Below are positions 44,421 to 54,297 of a stretch of DNA of 64,000 bases, piece by piece. The DNA is from an uncultured Roseburia sp. (GTDB lineage Bacteria; Bacillota; Clostridia; Lachnospirales; Lachnospiraceae). Below the pieces are notes generated by a model. That model was not told where the DNA came from. It did not search any database and saw nothing but the letters and a program-made list of their open reading frames with translations. Location of the stretch: contig UQAQ01000001.1 in NCBI GenBank assembly GCA_900539115.1, positions 62,001 to 126,000 of the forward strand, given 5' to 3'. Position 1 is the first letter of the stretch, and every line of letters begins with the position of its first letter. Made by a program: the position numbers and the translations under genes.

Positions 44421-45560
44421 ATGTTTTTCTTTTTAACAATAATCATTGCGGGGCTAAGTACCGCACTTCCGCTGCGGAAAAAGCGAGATGTTTTCTTTGG
44501 TTTGGCAGCGATGGCAATCTGTGCTTTTATTGAATTTCTATGGTATTACATTTTCAGGGAAGCCTTTTTGGCAGAACCGTATATGGTGATCTGGGAAAAT
44601 ATCCATGAAAATAGTATACTTGGGATTCATTTTGAATTATTATATACGACGACGGCTCTCTATACATTTTTGCTGTGGATCCTGCCGCATATGCGCCCGG
44701 AGCGCAAAGGACAGTCTGTGAGGGCGGTTTTCGAAAAAATGAGTATGGCAGTGCTTTCCCTCGTTGTACTGGCGGCGGGGCTGTATTTCCAGTATACGTT
44801 TATATACATGGATGTATATAAAGTAGGATGCTGTTTCTTTCTCAGCCTGCTTTTATACGCTGCCATTCTCGTAAAATTTTTTGAAACCGAAAAGTATTAT
44901 GAGATGAAAAAGCAACAGAAAGAATATGAAGATATGGAAAAGATCCGGATGCGCCAACTGGAATTTTATCAATCGAAAATGCTTGCCGAAGATAAGCTTC
45001 GTAAACTTACCCATGACATGAGTAAATATATGGAAGCCTTCGAAAATTTAAAGAAAGAGCAGCCGGGAGAAATACAAGGTTATATCGAACAATTAGCGGA
45101 TTCCATGCAGTCAGTGGAACGCACTGTAGTTACCGGAAACGCGCTGGTAGACACGATTTTGATGGAGAAGGAAAAAGAGGCGCACAGCAAAGAAATGGAC
45201 TTTCAGATCGTGGCGCAGACGACGCGTTTGTCGGAGTTTAAAAGTGTCTATTTATGTTCTATTTTTGCCAATGCGTTAGACAATGCCATTGAGGCGTGCG
45301 ACGAGGTGCCACGGGAGAAGGCATTTGTTAAAGTAGATATTACAGAAGCGGGGGATGGTGTGTATATTCTTTTTGAAAATTCTTACCCGGAAGATCGTAA
45401 GCGAAAATACTTTGAAACGTCCAAAGAAGATAAATTTCTGCACGGATTTGGGCTGAAAAACATACAAAACGGAGTGGAAAAATGCGGTGGAAATGTATCC
45501 ATTCATATGGGAGCCGGGGTATTTTCTCTGTCCATCCTGCTAAATGGGATGTCAAAATGA
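44421..45560 (+). CDS. GHKL sensor histidine kinase (AgrC/LytS-like)
   Basis: 379 residues. Four to five N-terminal membrane helices up to about 155, a coiled linker, an H-box (LRKLTHDMSKYM, His about 198), the N-box ANALDNAIEAC and a G-box (HGFGLKNIQNGVEKCGG). It probably phosphorylates the preceding LytTR regulator. No peptide-signal gene is visible next to it. The terminal domain is complete. Confidence 0.92.
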   Translation: MFFFLTIIIAGLSTALPLRKKRDVFFGLAAMAICAFIEFLWYYIFREAFLAEPYMVIWENIHENSILGIHFELLYTTTALYTFLLWILPHMRPERKGQSVRAVFEKMSMAVLSLVVLAAGLYFQYTFIYMDVYKVGCCFFLSLLLYAAILVKFFETEKYYEMKKQQKEYEDMEKIRMRQLEFYQSKMLAEDKLRKLTHDMSKYMEAFENLKKEQPGEIQGYIEQLADSMQSVERTVVTGNALVDTILMEKEKEAHSKEMDFQIVAQTTRLSEFKSVYLCSIFANALDNAIEACDEVPREKAFVKVDITEAGDGVYILFENSYPEDRKRKYFETSKEDKFLHGFGLKNIQNGVEKCGGNVSIHMGAGVFSLSILLNGMSK

Positions 45561-45578
45561 CCATACAGGCAGACCCCC

Positions 45579-45607
45579 TTGCGAAGGAGAGGAAACATTT
45601 CTATAAT
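45579..45607 (+). promoter_or_regulatory. Sigma-A promoter of the zinc-ribbon membrane protein gene
   Basis: TTGCGA (45579-45584), 17-bp spacer, TATAAT (45602-45607). Confidence 0.65.
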
Positions 45608-45645
45608 GTAGAAAAAAGGGAAAAGTTCCCGGAATGGAGCATACT

Positions 45646-46251
45646 ATGAAATGTGATTATTGTAAGATTCATTATGAAGAGAATGAGGGCGTCTGTCCAA
45701 ATTGCGGCATGACACCGAGAAAGCGCTGGGCAAAGGTATTATGTGCAGTTGCAGAAGTGATATTTTGGATGTACTGGATTATGATGATTCCTGTAGCTTG
45801 GGGGGAAGCAAGAATTGGGCATCCGGTGATTGCTTTGGTGGCAGATATCCTGGCACTGCCGTCGAGTTATTATCTGATTCGTCGCTTTCTTGGCAGAAAG
45901 CATCGCAATATGCTGGCAGGAATCCGTGCAGCTATGATTATCCTGAGTGCCTTGTTGTTTATCATTGGTTCAACCGGAAAATATCAAATGTCAGAATTTC
46001 ATGTAAAACAGATGGCAGAGAGCCATTTGAAAGGTTCTTTTGCACATGATAAAACGTTTGAATACGGAACATGTGAAGAGATTAAATATTTTACGGACCA
46101 AAAGGACCGTTTTGTTTATTGGGCAGAGGTAACGATGTCTTATCGTGTCAAAGACGGAGAGGGAAATCCGGTTTCGAAACAACAGACATACATTATAAAA
46201 TGGAATGCCACGAACGATAATTATGAATGGCATGGTGCAAAGAAAGAGTAA
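45646..46251 (+). CDS. Zinc-ribbon membrane protein
   Basis: 201 residues. N-terminal zinc ribbon (CDYCKIHYEENEGVCPNC), membrane helices at about 29-50, 58-78 and 92-113, then an exported C-terminal domain (FVYWAEVTMSYRVKDGEGNP). ATG 45646 is preferred, with GGAG at 45636-45639, over ATG 45634. Similar architecture to the protein at 23780. Function unknown. Confidence 0.68.
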   Translation: MKCDYCKIHYEENEGVCPNCGMTPRKRWAKVLCAVAEVIFWMYWIMMIPVAWGEARIGHPVIALVADILALPSSYYLIRRFLGRKHRNMLAGIRAAMIILSALLFIIGSTGKYQMSEFHVKQMAESHLKGSFAHDKTFEYGTCEEIKYFTDQKDRFVYWAEVTMSYRVKDGEGNPVSKQQTYIIKWNATNDNYEWHGAKKE

Positions 46252-46293
46252 CACAAGCTATAGAAATGAAATAGTGCTATTGCTTGTAAAAAT

Positions 46294-46341
46294 AAAAGCA
46301 TTTCATAAGTTGCTGGAACAACCATGAAATGCTTTTTATTT
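46294..46341. terminator. Bidirectional terminator between converging genes
   Basis: AAAAGCATTTCAT pairs with ATGAAATGCTTTT; T-runs lie on both strands. Loop is 17 nt and holds a smaller GTTG/CAAC pair. Confidence 0.9.
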
Positions 46342-46367
46342 TGTCTGATATACTAAGATATTACCTA

Positions 46368-49300
46368 TTACTCAAACTGTAACCATTCCAGATCGAATTT
46401 ACATCCCGGAAGGAAAATCAGATTCAGGTTATAATCTCCGGATACCGGTTCCAATTCGAAGGTCTGTACCTGCGATTCGTCGCTGTAAGGGAAATCAACG
46501 ATCTGGTTGATGACAGCATCGCTGCCGTCTGCCGGAACAAATCTTACATGGATCGTATTCATCTCGATATGCGAACGTCCGCAGATGGTAATCTGGTGGA
46601 ATCCATCTTTTGAAAAATGCATATTGGTATATTCTACGGTTACATTGTTTCCAATCTCGCGGATGGCGTCACCATCGATCGTAAACATATCACCTGTAAC
46701 ATTGGAGCAGTCGGAGGCAAGAAGTTTTGCGTAAGCTTTTTCTACCTTTGTGAAATAGAAGCCTTGCAGAGACATCTTGATTTCCGGATAAACGACGATG
46801 GAGATCGTCTGAACCCCTTTGAGTCGCTTGCTTAATGTAAATACATTTTCCTGATAGTGATTGTACCAGCTCTTGGCTTCGTACGTTGCCTGGAGCAGAC
46901 ATTCGCCGGTGGCACAGGTGGTTCCCGGAGCGGCAGGTTCGGTGATGCTTCCTTTTTCGGAAGGAAGACCCGGAGTACCGAGCCATACTTCAACCGGAAG
47001 CACATCACTAAAGGAAAAAATTGGAAGATGGATCTCGTCGGAACCATAATCTCCAAAATCAATATTTTCAAAGGTTACCACAGTACGGTCATTTCCGGTA
47101 ATATAGACTCCACCCTGGAAACTCAGGATCAAGCCGTCATCGGAACTTTCGGAGTAGTCGATGGCGGATACGATCTTATAAGGATCGTGTGTGGCATCGC
47201 CGAGACCGGTTACTTCAAATTCCAGTTCGGAGATTACTTCGACGTGGTCTAAGCCGTTGCAACAGGTACAGCACAGACGAAATTCGCCATCGCCGACTGC
47301 CTGAATCGAAGCAGTATTTGTCTCTTTGTCCACGGTGATCTTTACTGCGTTACTCTGCACACCGTTGAGTGTGACTGCCTTAAATTCAATGTCCTGATAG
47401 GTTGCATTCTCCGGATAAATTTTTGCCGTTACAACGGTTTCTTTATGTTCGGCATCTAAAATTGAAGTGCCCTGATTAGTCAGTTCAATCTTTCGAACCG
47501 GAATTTCATTCGTGCGATCCGGAATTAAAATACCACTTTCTAATGTCTTTTCTGCAAGAGAAAATGTCGTATTTTCCATCTGGCAGGAGATGCCGTCCGG
47601 AACGGTATCGGCAGGCACAGCCTGCAGTGTCAGATGAGCATCCGGCAGAGATGGTGAACTAACGGTTACCTGAATGTCACCGGATTCTGTCTTTGCGGCA
47701 ATGATCGCCAGCAGTTTTCCACTGAATAATTTGCGGCTGGTGCCTTTGTATTGGTCAAAATCGGAACTATCGCCGTTGTCAAGGCCGATCAGGCGGCCGG
47801 CGCCGGTTACGGATACGTTCATGCGGCTTCGTCCATTCGCGACGAGGATACCGTCTGCATCCAGGGTATCAATGGTGACAAAGATCAGATCTTCGCCATT
47901 TGCCGTAAGCGTCTCTTTGTCCGGGGTAAGACGGATGATTGCCGGATCGCCGAAGGACTGCTGTTTGTCTCTTGCGATCACATTGCCCTCTTCGTCGTAG
48001 GCAACGGCTTCGATCACGCCTTTGCTGTAAGGAATCTGCCAGTCACCGGAAAGTGTCGTGCCATGAGCATGGTCAATTTCCACGATACCCTGACTCTGTC
48101 CCTGATAGAAGAGTTCTACTTTCGGAGCATTGGAGAAGATACGTACATCGATCAGCTGACCTTCGTTGAAATCCCAGTAAGGCAGAAGATGTACCATCGG
48201 TTTTTTCTTATAATCGGTCCATTCTGCCTGATACAGGTAGAATGTGTCTTTGGGAAAGCCGGCAGTATCAACCTGTCCAAAATACGAATTTTTGGTAAAA
48301 TATGGGGTTGGCTCGCCCAAATAATCAAAGCCGGACCAGAGGTACTGTCCAAAGCAGAACTCGCGGTCGCGGTGTGCGATGATCGTGTGCTCGGAATTTT
48401 TTGCTCCCCAGTTTGTCGTACAGTTTCCGAGAGTCGAACATTGCAGGTCATCAAATGTCAAAAGACGATTGGAAAGAGGGAAATGATAGATGCCGCGGCT
48501 TTGTACGGTAGCACTTGTCTCACTTCCAAATATTTTCCAGTCCGGATATTTTTCATGATGTTCGTCATAACATTTATCGAGGTAGTTGTAGCCGACGAGA
48601 TCGATCACTTCGCCGGTGCGCTGGGCAGCTTCCCATTCGATATAATTCGATGCCAGTGTGGTGTAGGCATTTTTGCGGTAATCGAGCTCGCGGACGGCAT
48701 TATGAAGTTCTTTCGTCAGTTCCAGTCCGCGGTCAAAATGGGTATCATAAATCTCATTTCCGATTCCCCAGATGAAGACACAAGGGTGGTTGCGGTCCTG
48801 ACGAACCCAGCTTGTCAGATCCTTTTTCCACCAGTCTTTAAAGTCATTGCCGTAGTCATAATCGGTTTTTGTGCGCTCCCACATATCAAAACTCTCGGTG
48901 TAGAGCAGGAGTCCCAGCTCATCGCAGAGATTCAGCATATGTTCCGGTGGCATATTGTGCGCGTTTCGGATCGAATTTACACCCATTTCCTTTAACGTAA
49001 GGAGCTGACGGCGGAGAGCCGCTTTGTTCATGGCGGCACCCAGGGAACCGAGAACGTGATGCTCACAAGTACCATTGATCTTTACGTGACGGCCATTTAA
49101 GAAAAATCCCTTATCCGCATCAAACGCAATGTCACGGAATCCCAGATTCTGGGTGATGGAATCCGTGAGAGTATCGCCGGCATATAAGGAAGTGCGGATC
49201 TGATACAGATTTGGCTCTTTAATATCCCATAATTTCGGTTCAATAACAGTCAGTACCTGTTTGTCAACCTGAACGGAGTCTGAAAAATGTATCGTGCTTT

Positions 49301-49910
49301 CATGAGAGGTCACAAGAGTGCCGTCGGCATCAAAAATCTCGTGACAGATCCGACCTTCGTCTGTGGCACCTGTTTCATCGATAAATTCGGTATCCATAAA
49401 TACTTCCCAGGTTTTTCCAAGTTTTTCTGTGGAAAGATACGTTCCATTATGTACGAGATGAGCCGCGCGGGAAGTGGCAAGCCACACATCGCGGTAAATG
49501 CCTGAGCCCGGATACCAGCGGCTGTTTGGCAGATGGTATTCATTGCGGACAAGAAGTTCATTGTCGCCGTCCTCTAATTTGTCGGTCAGATCAACGACAA
49601 ATTCCGAATAACCATGTTTCCATGTGAAAATTTCTTTTTGATTCAAATAAATCGTTGTATCCATATAGACACCTTCAAAGATCAGTTCCATCTTTTGCGT
49701 GTCCGGATCCGCCTTGTCAAGAAGCTGCTTTTTGTTGATAATCCTTCGATAACAACTTATGGCCTGTTCATACAGATTTTCTGTATCATAGATCATCCAG
49801 TCATGGGGAAGATCTACCGGCGTCCAGGACGTATTTTGAAATAATGTTTCGATCGGAGTGTCCAAAGGAAACTTGCAAAACGTCCAGTTGTCATTCAGTC
49901 GTTTTTTCAT
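46368..49910 (-). CDS. Glycoside hydrolase family 2 (beta-galactosidase-like), multidomain
   Basis: 1180 residues. GH2 order: sugar-binding domain (LPHDWMIYD), Ig-like domain, TIM barrel with acid/base in GIGNEIYD (Glu about 386) and nucleophile in FGSETSATV (Glu about 464), DUF4982 (MVHLLPYWDFNEGQLIDVRI), an Ig-like domain, then accessory beta domains to the C-terminus. No signal peptide, so it acts in the cytoplasm on imported oligosaccharides. ATG 49910 is chosen because AGGCAGGA lies upstream; the longer open frame runs into a hairpin element. Substrate not certain (galactose, glucuronic acid or mannose). Confidence 0.9.
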   Translation of the reverse strand: MKKRLNDNWTFCKFPLDTPIETLFQNTSWTPVDLPHDWMIYDTENLYEQAISCYRRIINKKQLLDKADPDTQKMELIFEGVYMDTTIYLNQKEIFTWKHGYSEFVVDLTDKLEDGDNELLVRNEYHLPNSRWYPGSGIYRDVWLATSRAAHLVHNGTYLSTEKLGKTWEVFMDTEFIDETGATDEGRICHEIFDADGTLVTSHESTIHFSDSVQVDKQVLTVIEPKLWDIKEPNLYQIRTSLYAGDTLTDSITQNLGFRDIAFDADKGFFLNGRHVKINGTCEHHVLGSLGAAMNKAALRRQLLTLKEMGVNSIRNAHNMPPEHMLNLCDELGLLLYTESFDMWERTKTDYDYGNDFKDWWKKDLTSWVRQDRNHPCVFIWGIGNEIYDTHFDRGLELTKELHNAVRELDYRKNAYTTLASNYIEWEAAQRTGEVIDLVGYNYLDKCYDEHHEKYPDWKIFGSETSATVQSRGIYHFPLSNRLLTFDDLQCSTLGNCTTNWGAKNSEHTIIAHRDREFCFGQYLWSGFDYLGEPTPYFTKNSYFGQVDTAGFPKDTFYLYQAEWTDYKKKPMVHLLPYWDFNEGQLIDVRIFSNAPKVELFYQGQSQGIVEIDHAHGTTLSGDWQIPYSKGVIEAVAYDEEGNVIARDKQQSFGDPAIIRLTPDKETLTANGEDLIFVTIDTLDADGILVANGRSRMNVSVTGAGRLIGLDNGDSSDFDQYKGTSRKLFSGKLLAIIAAKTESGDIQVTVSSPSLPDAHLTLQAVPADTVPDGISCQMENTTFSLAEKTLESGILIPDRTNEIPVRKIELTNQGTSILDAEHKETVVTAKIYPENATYQDIEFKAVTLNGVQSNAVKITVDKETNTASIQAVGDGEFRLCCTCCNGLDHVEVISELEFEVTGLGDATHDPYKIVSAIDYSESSDDGLILSFQGGVYITGNDRTVVTFENIDFGDYGSDEIHLPIFSFSDVLPVEVWLGTPGLPSEKGSITEPAAPGTTCATGECLLQATYEAKSWYNHYQENVFTLSKRLKGVQTISIVVYPEIKMSLQGFYFTKVEKAYAKLLASDCSNVTGDMFTIDGDAIREIGNNVTVEYTNMHFSKDGFHQITICGRSHIEMNTIHVRFVPADGSDAVINQIVDFPYSDESQVQTFELEPVSGDYNLNLIFLPGCKFDLEWLQFE

Positions 49911-49943
49911 TTGATAAATCCTGCCTTTCATTTTTCCAAAGAG

Positions 49944-50128
49944 GTAACGATTCAGGTCTCTCCCTCCCCGTTTGCATTCGCATTTCGAACACTTCGTGTT
50001 CTTTCCCGCCTTTGACAAGGCTAAAAATGCTCATGTGGGGGAGGGGACCCGATGTGCAGAAAAACAATGTCTTTTACGTGCAAGCACGACAATCCATTGT
50101 TTTTTGCACATCGGGTCTGAATAGTTAC
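49944..50128. mobile_element. Long hairpin element, copy 2 (MITE-like)
   Basis: 185 bp with ends GTAACGATTCAG and CTGAATAGTTAC. The core CATTCGCATTTCGAACACTT is followed by CGTGTTCTTTCCCGCCTTTG and ACAAGGCTAAAAATGCTCAT, almost identical to copy 1. The second hairpin again surrounds TTACGTGCAAGCACGAC, but its arms (left about 50047-50069, right about 50095-50117) are different from copy 1 and complementary to each other. The GH2 start codon is 34 bp from the left end. No transposase gene. Confidence 0.85.
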
Positions 50129-50208
50129 AAAAAGTTTTGCACTTTAACAATAATTATATTATACTAGTAGTATGGTTTCAAGAAAAAAATAGGAATTTGG
50201 AGCGAAAA

Positions 50209-50670
50209 ATGCAAATTTGTAAAATGAGCGGCAGACAGATAAATCAAGCATTGGAACTGATACGGAAAGTGTTTGATGAATGCGACAAAGAAGACTATGA
50301 AGACATGGGAATCCTGTCCTTTTATCATTTTATCCGCAGAGAACAGATTGAAGAGCGGGTGCAGAGTGGAGAGATGGTATTCTTTGGTGCATATGAAGAG
50401 TCTGAACTGGTCGGCGTGATCGCGATGCGCGAGGGCTTTCATGTGAGCCTGTTATTTGTAGAAAAAAACCGGCAGAGGCAGGGGATAGGGAAAAAACTGA
50501 TTCGGCGCGGAGTGGCGTATTGCATGGAGAAAAATCCGCAGCTGAAAGCAATTACTGTCAGTGCGTCGCCGAAGGGAAAAAGAGCATATGAGGCGATGGG
50601 GTTTCGGGCATTGACACCGGAGCAGGAAAAACAGGGAATGCGCTTTACGCCGATGCGGCTTGAGTTATAG
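50209..50670 (+). CDS. GNAT family N-acetyltransferase
   Basis: 153 residues. The acetyl-CoA loop is VEKNRQRQGIGKKLIRRG, followed by a conserved helix and GFRALTPEQEKQGMRF. Substrate unknown. ATG 50209 has TTTGGAGCG upstream. It sits between the hairpin element and the PAS/REC gene (22 bp to the next ATG), so the two may be co-transcribed. Confidence 0.85.
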   Translation: MQICKMSGRQINQALELIRKVFDECDKEDYEDMGILSFYHFIRREQIEERVQSGEMVFFGAYEESELVGVIAMREGFHVSLLFVEKNRQRQGIGKKLIRRGVAYCMEKNPQLKAITVSASPKGKRAYEAMGFRALTPEQEKQGMRFTPMRLEL

Positions 50671-50692
50671 AGGAAACGAACAGGAGGCAGCG

Positions 50693-53467
50693 ATGAAACA
50701 GAGTATAGAGGACCGGATGCGGAAAGAAAATAAGAACAATTTCAATATTCAGTCATTGGAAAAAGGGTTGTTGTTTGGTACCAAAATTTGTAAAAAAACG
50801 TGGACGTATGAAATTGTTGCGCTAGATGAGACGTTTGCAAAAATGCTTGGAATACCGGCTTCACGGAAAGAAGAAGCGATAGGGATTGAAATGTCGGATA
50901 TCATTCATCCCAATGATCTCGCCAGAGTTGTGAAAGAAACTCTTTGGGAGCTACAGGGAAGTGAGAAGTACGATTGCAAATATCGGATGAAAAATGCAGA
51001 CGATGAATATCACTGGGTAAGGGATATCGGAGAACGTTTTTGGATTGACGGACAGGAGTACGTTCAAGGTACGGTATTTGATATTGATGAAAAAGAGACA
51101 TTGATTCGTGAGAGGGATGTTACTTATGAAAGTATGCCGGGAGGAGTTGTTTTTGTTGTTATCGGAAAAGATAATTTTTATATTCGCGAGGCGAATCAGT
51201 ATAGTTTCGATATGCTTGGGGTAGGGCGGGAAGAATATCTGGGGTCTTCCGGAAAATACACGTTTCCGGAGGATTTGCCAAAATTGCGGGAACATTTTGT
51301 CCAACAGGCGAAAAAAAGAGAACCTTTGGATTATGAATTTCGTATACGATTAGAAGAAAATGGGAAAATTGTATGGTATCGTATTATCGGAAATTATATT
51401 GATTCCCGTGAACAAGGGGAAGAATATCTTTGTATTATGATGGATATTACTACAAGAAAGACATTTCAATATGAACTTATTAAGGAGAAGGAAAAGTATG
51501 AGAGAACATTAAATACATCGGCAGATTTATTGTTTGAATATAATGTGCGTCATAAAAAATTCCGGATCCTTGGACAAAATTATATTTCCGATGACACCAA
51601 ACTTGCGATAGAAGACAGCTTGGATGAAGATTACCGAAAAATTTTATTTAAGAATGATATTGTGTTTCGAGGTGATCGCAGCAAAATCAAGCAGTTTATA
51701 AGAGGACAGATTTCTTGTAATGATACCGTTCGTTTATTGACAAAAAATACAGAAACAGGGAAAGTGTATTATGATAATTATGAATTGTTTCTAAATAAGA
51801 TCATGGTAAAAGAGAAAACGATCCGCGTCATTGGTTATGCCAAAAAGGTAAGTTATAATGCGGTGCCGGTAACAGAGCGTCAGCAGCTGCATGAAATCTT
51901 TGATGAGCAGATTGTGAAGGATTATAGCTTTATTTTGAAAATTGATGTTCCGACCGAGGCGTTTGAGTCATATTTTATCGAAAAATCAGATTATGGATCG
52001 TATACAGGAAATCGTTACTACTCTTCTTTTTTGAAATGGTGGTGTAACACATATGTGTGTGAACAGGATAGGAAGGAGATAGAGTTCTTTTTACAACTGG
52101 ATGAGATGCTTCGCATTTTGCATTCGGGAGAGCCAAAGGGTTACCGCTTTTGCCGGGTGGAAACAAAGGAGTCTCAAAGAAAACATAAAATATGCAGCTT
52201 TTCATTTTATGGCTCTGATATCAATACGGTACTTCTTGTCGTACGTGATGTAAGTCAGATCAGGGAAGAGGAAGTGTATCAGAAAGAAGCCAGTCAGAAA
52301 CTGCTTACAGATGCTTTGGCAGAGGCGAGAGCATCAGTGAAAGGACGTCAGATGCTGATGAAATATCTGGCAGATGAAATCGAAAATCCGGTAGGAAAGA
52401 TGAAAGAACTTTTGCTGGAACCGGAAAATCCGGAACTTCTTCCACAACTGGAACGCTGTGTGGAATATATGAGTGAGATGATCGATGGCATGAAAGAATA
52501 TCAGCTTTTGCAGACACCGTTTGGAAAGAGCAACGAGGCATTTAATCTATATGCTCTTTGTATGGAGGTGTGCGAGGAGGAACGCAAGATTTCACTAGGG
52601 CTCGATATTTCGATTCAGGAAGTCATTGACTTGCCAATTCATCAGGAATATTATATGTATGGAGAGAGGTTCAGGGAGATTCTTGTCAATCTTTTGGGAA
52701 ATGCTGTAAAATATGCACCTCGGGGAAGTGCGGTAAAGATTTATATTCAGGAAACGAATATTGAAACAGACCGCTGCGTGATCCGGATTCGAATGGAAGA
52801 CGAGGGACCGGTGATCAATGAAAAATATTTTGAGAGAATGTTGGATGATCAGTATGATTATAATGTAAATGAAAAAGTAATTGCTCTTGGAGGAAACGGA
52901 TTTTCGGCCTCTTTGGTGGCTAAGATAACAGAACTCCTTGGTGGAACGGTAGAATTTCGCAAAGGAGTATTGGATAGTAATGTAGTAGAAATTTCTCTTC
53001 CAGTTTTGTATTATAATGCCAATCCGTTGTTTCCGGACCAGGAACATAAAGAAGAAGTTATCGAGGAAGTTAATATGTGTGGACAAGGATATCTTCTTGT
53101 GGAAAATGCAGAACAGAGAGATCCTTTGACGGCATCGCTTTTTCAGATAAATGGTGCGGTTGTCTATGAGGCATCTTCCGGGAAAATGGCGATGGAATTG
53201 CTGGAAAAAATCAATTCCGGGCAGATTACGGCAGTTCTTATGGATAAAGACCTTGATGATATGAAATGTTATGAACTTGCCAGACAGATTCGGTTTCACA
53301 AGGAAAAAGTGTATGGCAAACTGCCCATCCTTCTTATGCTGGATGGTATCGAGCAGGAAGACACCCGCTTGAATATGCTCAGTGGGATTAATGCGACGAT
53401 CCATAAACCGATAAATCTTTCGAAATTATTGTGGATGATAGAGAATCTGCAGGGGAAGGGGGTTTGA
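50693..53467 (+). CDS. PAS/HATPase/receiver protein with degenerate kinase core
   Basis: 924 residues. Two or three PAS-like domains (about 30-130, 150-260, 280-400) and another sensor domain are followed by a HisKA-like helix in which the usual SHEIRTP is replaced by ADEIENPVG, so the phospho-acceptor His is missing. A HATPase domain follows with FREILVNLLGNAVKYAPRG (N-box), EDEGP and GGNGFSASLVAKITELLGG, then a C-terminal receiver-like domain (VLMDKDLDDM). It may be a pseudokinase or signal-integrating scaffold. Strong AGGAGG before ATG 50693. Confidence 0.8.
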   Translation: MKQSIEDRMRKENKNNFNIQSLEKGLLFGTKICKKTWTYEIVALDETFAKMLGIPASRKEEAIGIEMSDIIHPNDLARVVKETLWELQGSEKYDCKYRMKNADDEYHWVRDIGERFWIDGQEYVQGTVFDIDEKETLIRERDVTYESMPGGVVFVVIGKDNFYIREANQYSFDMLGVGREEYLGSSGKYTFPEDLPKLREHFVQQAKKREPLDYEFRIRLEENGKIVWYRIIGNYIDSREQGEEYLCIMMDITTRKTFQYELIKEKEKYERTLNTSADLLFEYNVRHKKFRILGQNYISDDTKLAIEDSLDEDYRKILFKNDIVFRGDRSKIKQFIRGQISCNDTVRLLTKNTETGKVYYDNYELFLNKIMVKEKTIRVIGYAKKVSYNAVPVTERQQLHEIFDEQIVKDYSFILKIDVPTEAFESYFIEKSDYGSYTGNRYYSSFLKWWCNTYVCEQDRKEIEFFLQLDEMLRILHSGEPKGYRFCRVETKESQRKHKICSFSFYGSDINTVLLVVRDVSQIREEEVYQKEASQKLLTDALAEARASVKGRQMLMKYLADEIENPVGKMKELLLEPENPELLPQLERCVEYMSEMIDGMKEYQLLQTPFGKSNEAFNLYALCMEVCEEERKISLGLDISIQEVIDLPIHQEYYMYGERFREILVNLLGNAVKYAPRGSAVKIYIQETNIETDRCVIRIRMEDEGPVINEKYFERMLDDQYDYNVNEKVIALGGNGFSASLVAKITELLGGTVEFRKGVLDSNVVEISLPVLYYNANPLFPDQEHKEEVIEEVNMCGQGYLLVENAEQRDPLTASLFQINGAVVYEASSGKMAMELLEKINSGQITAVLMDKDLDDMKCYELARQIRFHKEKVYGKLPILLMLDGIEQEDTRLNMLSGINATIHKPINLSKLLWMIENLQGKGV

Positions 53468-53472
53468 TCACG

Positions 53473-54297
53473 ATGAAAAAAGTATTGACGATAGCCGGTT
53501 CTGACTGCAGCGGTGGTGCGGGAATTCAGGCAGATTTGAAAACAATTGGTGCATGGGGCTGTTATGGCATGAGTGTTATCACAGCGGTTACGGTACAAAA
53601 TACATGTGGTGTAAGGGCTGTTTATCCGGTAGAAGCAGAGGTGGTTCAGCAGCAGTTTACCGCTGTGTATGAAGATATTTTCCCGGATGCGGTAAAAATT
53701 GGGATGCTCTGCAACGAAGAAATTATCGAAGCGGTGGCAGAAACAATTCAAACAATCCGTAAAATGCCGGGAATTCAGCCCAAGATTGTGCTGGATCCGG
53801 TCCTTGTATCGACGAGTGGAAGGAATCTGCTGAAACCACAGGCAAAAGAGATACTGCAGACAAAACTTTTTCCATTAGTGGATCTGATTACACCAAATCT
53901 CGGAGAGATGAAGGTTTTATGTGGTGCAGAAAATATGGAAGTGTCAGAGCGGGAGGCAGCAGGAAGAAAATTGGCGAAAGAGAATGACTGCGCTGTATTG
54001 ATCAAAGGTGGACATGGTAGAGAATACGGCGATTCCGATGCACAGGATCTGCTGATTCCGAAGGAGGACAAGCCGGCGGTATGGTTTCGCGCTCCGTTTA
54101 TTGAAAATCCAAACACACATGGAACCGGCTGCACGTTGTCCTCTGCGATTGCTTGTGGACTGGCACAAGGAAATACGATGGAACAGAGTATACAAAAGGC
54201 AAAAGACTATTTGACCGGCGCGATCGCCGCCGGGCTTGATCTGGGAGCCGGCAATGGTCCCCTGAATCATTTTTACAAGGTAACTATTCAGGATTAA
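53473..54297 (+). CDS. thiD: Hydroxymethylpyrimidine (phospho)kinase ThiD, 3' end formed by a repeat
   Basis: 274 residues. It phosphorylates HMP and HMP-P in thiamine synthesis. Motifs: TIAGSDCSGGAGIQADLK, DPVLVSTSGR, TPNLGEMKVL and THGTGCTLSSAIA. The last codons (VTIQD and TAA) come from the hairpin-element end GTAACTATTCAGGATTAA at 54280-54297. ATG 53473 lies 5 bp after the preceding stop. No TPP riboswitch is seen. Confidence 0.93.
   Translation: MKKVLTIAGSDCSGGAGIQADLKTIGAWGCYGMSVITAVTVQNTCGVRAVYPVEAEVVQQQFTAVYEDIFPDAVKIGMLCNEEIIEAVAETIQTIRKMPGIQPKIVLDPVLVSTSGRNLLKPQAKEILQTKLFPLVDLITPNLGEMKVLCGAENMEVSEREAAGRKLAKENDCAVLIKGGHGREYGDSDAQDLLIPKEDKPAVWFRAPFIENPNTHGTGCTLSSAIACGLAQGNTMEQSIQKAKDYLTGAIAAGLDLGAGNGPLNHFYKVTIQD

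Noticed and set aside
53400..53472. TPP riboswitch before thiD
   Set aside because: thiD starts 5 bp after the preceding stop codon and no TPP-core motifs are seen.
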